IMG/VR virus record: IMGVR_UViG_3300022939_001635
Coordinates: 1-54,119 of that record
Reading direction: 5' to 3' (one strand)
Length of the DNA stretch: 54,119 nt
Origin: a virus
Part shown: positions 25,941 to 32,457 of the stretch, in pieces
Layout of the letters: each line of letters opens with the position of its first letter
Numbering within the stretch: the stretch's first letter is position 1
Made by a program: the position numbers and the translations under genes
Notes under the pieces: generated by a model
What the model was told of the DNA's origin: nothing
The model's database searches: none
What the model saw: only the letters and a program-made list of their open reading frames with translations

Positions 25941-27016
25941 TTAAACTGCGCTCCAAACGGATCAAACTCTTTACCACATTTCATACTACACACTTTTAAT
26001 TTGCCATCAGCACAACTCGACTTGTTCCAACTGTTTTCTATGTTATCAAATATACCTGTGTCAAACACTGCACGTAATCCATGAGTCTTAGCACTGATTG
26101 CATCTTTGCCGCCTACAGCATCAATAAAGTCCCATACTTGTTCTACCTTAGGGTCTTTGTGCCACCACTTGTACATGCGTCCGGCAGTCCAACAACAAGG
26201 CATAGCAAGTCCTTCTGCTGTTATAAACAAGTTACCTTCGTCTTTTACTTTACATTGTATTTCAGCACGATCATAATATGCATCCATACTACCGTGTTTG
26301 TCTTTTACTTTGTCGTACTGTTTTATTGCATCATTTTGAAACTCTTCTTTTGGCTTAGATAACTTTTGTGTTTCTTTGCCTTTGCGATTTACCGCTTGAT
26401 GCGATTCTTTCTTTTCACTGCTGGCGGTGACAAATCTTCCTGTTTTCTTTTTTATAAATCTTTCACATCCCCAAGAATTTGCTAATGCTTCTGCTTCTTC
26501 AACTTGATGTTGGTTGTGTTCAAATATTAGAAAATCCCAACGTGCTCTTCCACCAGCATCTATAAATGCCCGCATATTGCGTTCTACATTGTCCCAGACA
26601 ACACCCTGCCTGTATAAATGATTAGTGTCACTAAGACCATCCACGCTGAAAATAACAGCACCCATTCTACCAAAGACTTTGGCCAATTCACGCCACCACG
26701 CTTCATCTTTTGCTCCTGCATTTGTATTCATACTGAGCCACATTTTACTGTTATGCTCTCTAAAGTATTTGAATATATCAAGTGTATCACGGGCAACAAT
26801 AGGATCTCCTAAGTTGCCACACATATACATAGTTTCAAGTTGTGCAATAAATTCTGGTTCAAAAATACGCTTACAATCATCTAAGGTTAATTCGCTTAAA
26901 TCAATATGTGGATTTAATGCTCCGCCATTTTGATTGCGATCACACATTGGACAACTTGCTTGACAATTTTGTGTGTTTTCTAAGTGAATAACACGTATAT
27001 CTTTATAATTATACAT
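25937..27016 (-). CDS. Radical SAM protein with C-terminal SPASM-like region
   Basis: 359 residues. The radical SAM motif CQASCPMC is at 18-25. GNLGDPI near 68 replaces GGEP. MNTNAGA and IFSVDGLSDTNHLYRQG follow in the barrel. The C-terminal third has IQCKVKDEGNLFITAEGLAMPCCW and later CADGKLKVCSMKCG, a SPASM-like Cys set. A Lys-rich linker (about 185-235) separates the two domains, as in its paralogue at 24897. It overlaps the 74-residue gene upstream by 8 bases. The radical SAM assignment is firm; the reaction is unknown. Confidence 0.82.
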   Translation of the reverse strand: MYNYKDIRVIHLENTQNCQASCPMCDRNQNGGALNPHIDLSELTLDDCKRIFEPEFIAQLETMYMCGNLGDPIVARDTLDIFKYFREHNSKMWLSMNTNAGAKDEAWWRELAKVFGRMGAVIFSVDGLSDTNHLYRQGVVWDNVERNMRAFIDAGGRARWDFLIFEHNQHQVEEAEALANSWGCERFIKKKTGRFVTASSEKKESHQAVNRKGKETQKLSKPKEEFQNDAIKQYDKVKDKHGSMDAYYDRAEIQCKVKDEGNLFITAEGLAMPCCWTAGRMYKWWHKDPKVEQVWDFIDAVGGKDAISAKTHGLRAVFDTGIFDNIENSWNKSSCADGKLKVCSMKCGKEFDPFGAQFK

Positions 27017-27233
27017 CGTATATCAACTTTACATCTTTACCAGGACCAGTTTTACTTGGCAAATCGCCATATTGCTCTATGTACCATTCAATAACTGCTT
27101 TGTACCAATTTTGACTATTATGATGTGCTTTTTTGTTAAACTGCCAAATGTTATTATTCGTTGCTTGCATGGTACTTAGAGCCCTTGCACTTTCTTTTTG
27201 CAATTGCCTAACATCTAAATCATTTATATCCAA
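27009..27233 (-). CDS. Small unknown protein (74 residues, TTG start)
   Basis: 74 residues from a TTG at 27231-27233, the only start that keeps the frame close to the upstream gene; AAAAGG lies ten bases before it. The protein has no cysteine, is rich in Asn, Gln, Trp and Tyr (IWQFNKKAHHN, WYKAVIEWYIEQYG), and ends with PSKTGPGKDVKLIYDV. I recognise no family. It overlaps the methyltransferase-like gene by 14 bases and the radical SAM gene by 8, so it is a coupled operon member. It could be an adaptor or a substrate of the adjoining enzymes, but nothing in the sequence proves either. Confidence 0.6.
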   Translation of the reverse strand: MDINDLDVRQLQKESARALSTMQATNNNIWQFNKKAHHNSQNWYKAVIEWYIEQYGDLPSKTGPGKDVKLIYDV

Positions 27234-28260
27234 TTTTCATAAACCTTTTGTATCTCGGTAGTTCTAACTCGCCTTCGTATAAAACTTTACTCATAGGTGA
27301 TTTTTCACTAAATTCATCTAATGTTTTACTACAATTTACATGTTCTTCTATTTCAAAATAATTATTTCCTTGCACTATTATTAGTTGTTTATCCAATATA
27401 TTATCATACCAGTTTTTATAATCTTCTATATGTTCTGTGCTTGTATTGATAACAGTATTAGGATAACCCCATAGTGTTTCAGTTGTTCCGTCTAATTTGT
27501 TTACATCATATATATGTTCTTCAAACATAATTTCGTGAATATCTTGTGTTGAAGCTTTAAACTTCCAATCTTCTAACACCCATTTTTTATTAAACGTTTC
27601 TGCAATTTTCCAAACAGTAGGATCGCTATCAAAACTAACAATTTTATTTACAGGTATTTTACTTTCAAAAAGCATTGTCGCTAGTGTAGCATACCAACCT
27701 GCACATAAAAATACTGTGCCTAAATTTAAGTCTAAATTTTCAACTGTATTTACTAACCAAAGTTTACTTTTTATTTGACCCTGACTAAGACAATCTTTAT
27801 CAAATTTAACTTTATTTGTAACTAAATCCTTTAAACCTTTTACAAAATAGCTATCGGTATATTTTTGTAAAAGTTTGAACATACTCCAAATATTATCATC
27901 TAAAACAAGTTTACGCAAATCTTCATTGTCTAACAATCTAAACAAACTGTGCATGTTGTCTTCAATAGTGGCTTTTCGTAAATCATCATTGCCTGGTAGT
28001 AATCTGAACAAACTGTGTAAATTATCTTCAAGAATTGCTTTACGCAGATCTTCAACTTCGCCAATACAGCGTTTATTGGTAATCAATCTAAAAATACTAT
28101 GAACATTTTTTTCAACTACAATTTTTCTTAATTCTTCATTATTGCAAAGTCTAAAAATACTAGATAAATCTTGATCAATGTATGCACGTCTTAAATCGCC
28201 AAAGTTATTGTCGTTTGGATTTAACAGTTCAAATCTATCTAAAATTTCATATAGTTCCAT
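27220..28260 (-). CDS. Repeat-bearing SAM-dependent methyltransferase-like protein
   Basis: 346 residues from the ATG at 28260, with AAAGGA upstream; a TTG one codon earlier is open. The N-terminal 130 residues hold five repeats of the form LRKxxxEDNxxSLFRLL. The C-terminal half looks like a class I methyltransferase: GTVFLCAGWYATLATML near 183-199 fits motif I, VSFDSDP near 210 fits the acidic end of strand 2, NTSTEHIEDYKNW near 268 fits motif IV, and LIIVQGNNY follows. The repeats may form a helical docking surface. It overlaps the glycosyltransferase-like gene upstream by 14 bases. The target of methylation is unknown. Confidence 0.6.
   Translation of the reverse strand: MELYEILDRFELLNPNDNNFGDLRRAYIDQDLSSIFRLCNNEELRKIVVEKNVHSIFRLITNKRCIGEVEDLRKAILEDNLHSLFRLLPGNDDLRKATIEDNMHSLFRLLDNEDLRKLVLDDNIWSMFKLLQKYTDSYFVKGLKDLVTNKVKFDKDCLSQGQIKSKLWLVNTVENLDLNLGTVFLCAGWYATLATMLFESKIPVNKIVSFDSDPTVWKIAETFNKKWVLEDWKFKASTQDIHEIMFEEHIYDVNKLDGTTETLWGYPNTVINTSTEHIEDYKNWYDNILDKQLIIVQGNNYFEIEEHVNCSKTLDEFSEKSPMSKVLYEGELELPRYKRFMKIGYK
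27871..28197 (-). repeat. Five tandem 17-residue repeat units in the methyltransferase-like gene
   Basis: Five in-frame units, at residues 23-39, 44-60, 72-88, 94-110 and 115-131 (counted from the TTG at 28263), share the pattern [DE]LR[KR]xx[IV]xx[DK]NxxS[ILM]F[RK]L. Unit spacing is 21-28 residues, so linkers vary while the core is fixed. At DNA level units three and four are most alike, suggesting recent duplication. The repeat likely forms paired helices. Confidence 0.85.
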
Positions 28261-29299
28261 CAAACTTTTCCTTTAACCAGTCAAAGTCGTTTATCTTTTT
28301 AAGTGCTTCTATATCATTTCTAAATCTTGCTCCATAAGCAGCACCTGCTTTGGCACCTTTTTTTGCAAACTCTGAAAATTCTACATCAGGCTTAGTATAT
28401 GTACACCATACACGCAACCTTGTGTTTGTTTCATCGTCTTTTTGTCTATCAATAATTTTACTCGACAATTTTACGCACTCTCTAAACGCACCTTTCCATG
28501 TGTTAAACGGATCACTATTAAAAGCAGTAATATTTGATACTTTATTTACGGCTACAAATTTATTACTAATACTTGTAGTCATATCAGGTTTTGTCAAATC
28601 CATTTCAATAGTTTGAGTTCTTGGTAGTAATTTTACGCCGCCGTATCCATATATCAATCCGTTAATAGGATTTTCACTACGCCATACATGAACTGCGTCC
28701 CAATTGTGTGCTTCAGGCGAATAATTAAAATGCCAATAATCAGTTAGTTGTGCATCGCCATCAACAACATAAAACATTCTACTATTACAAAGTTTAGCAG
28801 CTTCTATGTGTGCTTGGTGTATTCCTTTTACACCGTGTACACGTTTTACATCAGGAAAACGTTCTAGTATACGTTCATAATTTTCATCAGCATTTGGTTC
28901 ATTGTAACTGATAAACACTGCGTCAAATTTTTCTATACGAGGTCTACTAGCAACAATAGGTACAAATTTTTTGTTTACATAAAATCTTGACTTTAGTTCA
29001 CCGGGTCCGTGATGACTATTTTTTGGCATTAATGCAACACCGTCATAAAAGTCTTCTGTATAATACGGCCGTTCATTAATAAAAACGTGTGTCATGTCCT
29101 GACTATATTCATCAGGCACATATTTAAAATCAAAATTTTCGTGCACCACTAAGTCATGATAAACAATCCAAACAAATTTTGTTAAACATTTTTGTTTAGC
29201 TTCTTGTACTGTTTGAGCATGTTTTGCAGTAGGAAAACGTTTTTTTAGATTCCTGTAACTGCTCCAGTTTGATTGACCAATTAAATATATATCATACAT
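28247..29299 (-). CDS. Glycosyltransferase-like protein, first gene of the operon
   Basis: 350 residues. AVFISYNEPNADENYERI near 146-163, then VHGVKGIHQAH, and MFYVVDGDAQLTDYWHF near 195-211 give a GT-A type nucleotide-sugar fold with DGD as the DxD motif. NPINGLIYGYGGVKLLP and AFRECVKL are shared with the protein at 33827-34744, so both belong to one family. The N-terminal 140 residues are extra and not recognised. It is the first gene after the sigma-70 promoter at 29306-29334, and its ATG coincides with the predicted transcription start, with no ribosome site upstream. Sugar donor and acceptor are unknown. Confidence 0.6.
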   Translation of the reverse strand: MYDIYLIGQSNWSSYRNLKKRFPTAKHAQTVQEAKQKCLTKFVWIVYHDLVVHENFDFKYVPDEYSQDMTHVFINERPYYTEDFYDGVALMPKNSHHGPGELKSRFYVNKKFVPIVASRPRIEKFDAVFISYNEPNADENYERILERFPDVKRVHGVKGIHQAHIEAAKLCNSRMFYVVDGDAQLTDYWHFNYSPEAHNWDAVHVWRSENPINGLIYGYGGVKLLPRTQTIEMDLTKPDMTTSISNKFVAVNKVSNITAFNSDPFNTWKGAFRECVKLSSKIIDRQKDDETNTRLRVWCTYTKPDVEFSEFAKKGAKAGAAYGARFRNDIEALKKINDFDWLKEKFDGTI

Positions 29300-29305
29300 A
29301 TTGTA

Positions 29306-29334
29306 ATTATATGATAACTTAACTTCGAAGTCAA
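29306..29334 (-). promoter_or_regulatory. Sigma-70 promoter of the radical SAM operon
   Basis: Reading the minus strand, TTGACT (29334-29329), a 17-base spacer and TATAAT (29311-29306) form a near-consensus host promoter. The expected start, seven bases past the -10 box, is 29299, the A of the first ATG, so the transcript is predicted to be leaderless. No other intergenic space large enough for a promoter is seen in the following 29 kb. Confidence 0.8.
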
Positions 29335-29344
29335 GAACAGAATA

Positions 29345-29352
29345 GATAAATA
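29345..29352 (+). promoter_or_regulatory. T4-type late promoter box of the tail-fibre gene
   Basis: GATAAATA, one base different from the T4 late box TATAAATA and matching the NATAAATA form known from marine T4-like phages. It lies 18 bases before the ATG at 29370, with GGAGGA at 29360-29365 as ribosome site. The same box occurs twice in front of other structural genes in this window, which supports it. Confidence 0.65.
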
Positions 29353-29369
29353 ATGTAGCGGAGGACGTT

Positions 29370-30812
29370 ATGGCAGATTTTATACCAGGTGAAGCATATA
29401 GATTAGATATTGTAGGCGCAGACGAATCTACACTTGTCGATAGTTGGCAAGGTGTTATTAAAGCAGATGTTGTATCAAACGAAGGATTAATTCAGGTTGA
29501 TGTTTCAACTGGAAAATTATATGGACCATTAGTTGGTGACATTCATGATCCAGAAGGTAATGTAGTTTATAATGCCAGCGAACGTTTATTTAAAGCAGAT
29601 GTATTAGGTAGTGTATATGATAACAGTGGCGCAACAAAACTTATTGACGGTATTAATGCTAGAATCAATGCGCCGGTTTACGGAAATGTTGTTGATCCAG
29701 AAGGCACAACTATTGTTGATGCTTCAAATAGGACTATTTCTGCTACAACAATTACAGGTGATTTGTATGGAGATGTCTATGGCAACATCACAAGCGAAGG
29801 TGTTGTATATGGTACATTTAGTGGCGACTTTAACGGTACTTCATATGGTGAATTTTTTGGTAATAGTGTAGGCGAGCACACTGGCGATGTTATTGGCGAT
29901 GTTACTGGTAATGTTACTGGTGTTGTTTTTGGTCGTTTAGATGGTACTGTTACTGTTACCTGGACTGAAGAAGAAGGACCAGTTCCACTGCATGGATGGA
30001 ATCCACAATTTAATCAACACGAATTTCTTGGAGGTATAGGTTCACCCCACATGCCAGCTGAAGGCGAAACTGCAAGAGGACCAGTTTTAATAGTTGGGGA
30101 AAATAGAGGAGAAACTGCACTTAGAGCAAATGTAATCCATTACAATGGCCAAGAAATTATTACACTACACGATCCTGTTGATCCAACTAATGCGTATGCA
30201 CCTGCAACCATAAGAGGACATTTTGATGGCAAGGTTATTTGGGAAGATCCAATTGATGAATGTCAAGATGTTTTAAGTTGTAGTGAGCAAGGAACTGTGT
30301 TACACGCTGTTAATGGTGTAGTAACAATTGGTGGTTATATTACAGATGATATAGATTGTGACATAAATATTTTTTCAGATGCAATTACAGTAGAAACAAG
30401 CACAGATGAAGAATTTTTAAATGTTAAAAATTATAATGGTACGGTAACTGCAAAAACTGCTATAGGACCTGACAACACACTTGCAATTATTTCAAGTGCA
30501 GGTTACAATGGAACAGACTTTGTTCCTGGTGGAAGGTTTGGTATCTATGCAGATGCTACACCAACAGATACACACGTAGAAAGTAAATTTATTGTTAGTT
30601 TGCCAAAAGGAAACGCCAATACTGAGCATACTAATCCAAGACGTTTGAGCTTTGATGGCGACGGTGTACTCACAGTACCAGTGTTCAAAGCAAGAGGTAC
30701 AACTTTTGCAGACAGAGATAGTATGATTGCAGAAGCAGGTATGATTATTTTCAATGTTAACACAAATAAATTCCAAGGGTATGACGGAACTAATTGGATT
30801 GATTTACACTAA
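29370..30812 (+). CDS. Tail-fibre-like virion protein with Gly-periodic repeats
   Basis: 480 residues. Residues 55-128 hold three imperfect units of about 24 residues (GDIHDPEGNVVYNASERLF, GSVYDNSG..., GNVVDPEGTTIVDASNR). Residues 130-195 are a near-perfect tetrapeptide series starting with Gly (GDLY, GDVY, GNIT, ... GTVT), typical of beta-structured fibre shafts. The C-terminus (MIIFNVNTNKFQGYDGTNWIDLH, quoted in part) is common in phage tail fibres. It is expected to be a trimeric fibre or receptor-binding component. It stands alone between the divergent radical SAM operon and the adenylating-enzyme gene, under a late-type promoter, with a strong GGAGGA ribosome site. Confidence 0.7.
   Translation: MADFIPGEAYRLDIVGADESTLVDSWQGVIKADVVSNEGLIQVDVSTGKLYGPLVGDIHDPEGNVVYNASERLFKADVLGSVYDNSGATKLIDGINARINAPVYGNVVDPEGTTIVDASNRTISATTITGDLYGDVYGNITSEGVVYGTFSGDFNGTSYGEFFGNSVGEHTGDVIGDVTGNVTGVVFGRLDGTVTVTWTEEEGPVPLHGWNPQFNQHEFLGGIGSPHMPAEGETARGPVLIVGENRGETALRANVIHYNGQEIITLHDPVDPTNAYAPATIRGHFDGKVIWEDPIDECQDVLSCSEQGTVLHAVNGVVTIGGYITDDIDCDINIFSDAITVETSTDEEFLNVKNYNGTVTAKTAIGPDNTLAIISSAGYNGTDFVPGGRFGIYADATPTDTHVESKFIVSLPKGNANTEHTNPRRLSFDGDGVLTVPVFKARGTTFADRDSMIAEAGMIIFNVNTNKFQGYDGTNWIDLH
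29757..29954 (+). repeat. Gly-x-x-x tetrapeptide (12-base) repeats in the tail-fibre gene
   Basis: Sixteen tetrapeptides beginning with Gly, broken once by a two-residue step (SE). The most regular DNA stretch is 29883-29954, where 12-base units such as GGCGATGTTATT, GGCGATGTTACT and GGTAATGTTACT follow each other. Such repeats extend beta-helical fibre shafts and can change in number by slippage or recombination. Confidence 0.85.
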
Positions 30813-30821
30813 AAGTAAAGG

Positions 30822-30849
30822 TTGACTTACACAATATCTCTGTTATAAT
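30822..30849 (+). promoter_or_regulatory. Sigma-70 promoter of the adenylating-enzyme gene
   Basis: TTGACT (30822-30827), 16-base spacer, TATAAT (30844-30849). The ribosome site GGAGG (30867-30871) lies ten bases before the ATG at 30882. This places the pair 30882-32457 under host-type (early) control, separate from the late-promoter fibre gene just upstream. Confidence 0.78.
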
Positions 30850-30881
30850 TAAAACACTAGAAATTTGGAGGTTCTTTCAGT

Positions 30882-31871
30882 ATGATCTATATCGATGGCG
30901 TAGAATATTTAAAAAGTGATAATGAACACGTTAGGGAATCTGTTATCAATTATCTTAATAACTGGAATATTACAGTTAGTACAAGTGGAACAACAGGCAA
31001 ACCAAAAACATATCAACACAGTGAAAAACTAATGAGACAAGTTGCAGAATACAATGCAGAATATTTTATGCTCGATTCTAATAGTAGTATGATGGCGTTG
31101 TACAATCCTAGAGGTATTGGGTTTACAAGTATGAGCTTATATCCTTGTCACGTTGCAAAGTGTGATACATTCATCGAGACAACAGTTGCAAATCTACCAG
31201 ATAGAATACGCGAAGTGCAGCCAACAAATATGTTAATTCTTCCTAATGTTTGGAAAACTTGGCATAGACACAAGAAATGGAAAAACTTAGATTTAAGTTG
31301 TATGAAGCAAATGCAAGTTGGAAGTGATATTACTCCTACAGGACTAATGGAAGATTTACGAGCACGTGGTGCACAACAAGTAAACACAGGTTATGGAAGT
31401 ACAGAAGTACCACCTATCATTATGAGTACAGAACGCCAAGATATTTACAAATTCAGTGATATCAATCCAAATATTGATTTCAAATTTGTTGAGCACGATG
31501 ACGGCAGTACCGAATTTTACTGCAAATACAAAGAACAAACAGAATGGTGGGACAGCGGCGATCTTGTTGAATTTAACAGTGCAGATGAATTTAGATTGTC
31601 TGGAAGAAGATACAATGCATTTAAAATGGAAAATTGCGGCGACAGGGTATATCCAGAACAAATTGAAAAAGTTGCTATTGAAAATGGTGCAAGTTTAGCA
31701 CTATGTAGGAAAGTTGCTCATGAATGTGTTGTGTATTACACTGGAGATTTAGATGTTGAAAACTTTACCAAACAACATAAATGTGCATATGAAATTAAAC
31801 CCATCAAAGTAAATGAAATTAAAGTAGATGACAATCTACGTAAAATTTCTAGGAATCAAGAATTTGTATAG
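30882..31871 (+). CDS. Compact adenylate-forming enzyme (ANL superfamily)
   Basis: 329 residues. The core motifs of acyl-adenylating enzymes are all present: STSGTTGKPK (33-42), NTGYGSTEV (about 168-176), WWDSGDL (about 222-228), GRRYNAFKMENCGDRVYP near 241, and a C-terminal KISRN with the candidate catalytic Lys (about 320). Typical members have 450-550 residues; about 150 residues before the P-loop motif are missing, so the enzyme is a minimal form like some MenE-type ligases. It should activate a carboxylate with ATP, then pass it to CoA, a carrier or an amine. The next gene, a GNAT-like protein, may be the acceptor enzyme. The substrate is unknown. Confidence 0.75.
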   Translation: MIYIDGVEYLKSDNEHVRESVINYLNNWNITVSTSGTTGKPKTYQHSEKLMRQVAEYNAEYFMLDSNSSMMALYNPRGIGFTSMSLYPCHVAKCDTFIETTVANLPDRIREVQPTNMLILPNVWKTWHRHKKWKNLDLSCMKQMQVGSDITPTGLMEDLRARGAQQVNTGYGSTEVPPIIMSTERQDIYKFSDINPNIDFKFVEHDDGSTEFYCKYKEQTEWWDSGDLVEFNSADEFRLSGRRYNAFKMENCGDRVYPEQIEKVAIENGASLALCRKVAHECVVYYTGDLDVENFTKQHKCAYEIKPIKVNEIKVDDNLRKISRNQEFV

Positions 31872-32457
31872 ATTTGAAGCGTACGACGGATCACAAGATC
31901 TAACACAATGGTTTGAAGATGCAGAAAAGCATGGATACTACAATAATAGTAGTAAAGAAATGCTTATTGATTATATTGCAAAATACGAAGATGCAACTCT
32001 ATTTTTACTTTACTACAACGATAAAATTGTAGGTAACAGTGTAGTGCATAGTTTAAAAAGCCTAGGTATACTAGGAAAAAATGCCTATCGTATTGGTGCT
32101 AGAACTTGCTTAGTTAGAGACCATATTGACGGTAATAGAGTTTATGCTCCTAGATCGTGGGGACCAATAAATCATCATACGCTACAAATGTTATTTCCAA
32201 TTTGCATTGAACATGTTGGTAGAGATAAACCAGTTTATATCAGTACGCACGAAGGCGGTGTAGGCAGTCAAAACCGTGTTCATAGAGTTTGGACTAAGCG
32301 TTTTACTAATCAACTCGGTGTAACAAAAGATCCAATTGAACTAGAATACAAAGGCACATTTCAAACATTTTATCGTATCGACGTTGATCGCTTGTACGAA
32401 TTGTTAAAAGATGCAAGATGGCCTGAAGCAGAACAAGCTGTTCCGCTTTTTAGTTAA
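31864..32457 (+). CDS. GNAT-like acyltransferase candidate
   Basis: 197 residues if it starts at the TTG 31864-31866, which has AGGA nine bases upstream and overlaps the previous stop by eight bases. An ATG at 31828 would add twelve residues but overlaps by 44 bases and has only a weak ribosome site. ATLFLLYYNDKIVGNSVVHSL, then AYRIGARTCLV and CIEHVGRDKPVYIST resemble the strands of a GNAT N-acyltransferase, but the acyl-CoA motif (Q/RxxGxG/A) is not clear, so the call is weak. Its coupling to the adenylating enzyme suggests it uses the activated product. Confidence 0.4.
   Translation: MYRFEAYDGSQDLTQWFEDAEKHGYYNNSSKEMLIDYIAKYEDATLFLLYYNDKIVGNSVVHSLKSLGILGKNAYRIGARTCLVRDHIDGNRVYAPRSWGPINHHTLQMLFPICIEHVGRDKPVYISTHEGGVGSQNRVHRVWTKRFTNQLGVTKDPIELEYKGTFQTFYRIDVDRLYELLKDARWPEAEQAVPLFS

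Noticed and set aside
27871-28197. CRISPR-like array
   Set aside because: The repeats are in-frame protein repeats with diverged DNA, no palindromic repeats and no constant spacer length.
29300-29369. Small RNA or tRNA gene in the divergent spacer
   Set aside because: Seventy bases fully accounted for by a sigma-70 promoter, a late box and a ribosome site; no cloverleaf or stable hairpin.
29757-29954. Diversity-generating retroelement variable region near the fibre gene
   Set aside because: No reverse transcriptase and no template repeat are seen in the window; the repeats are simple tetrapeptide units.
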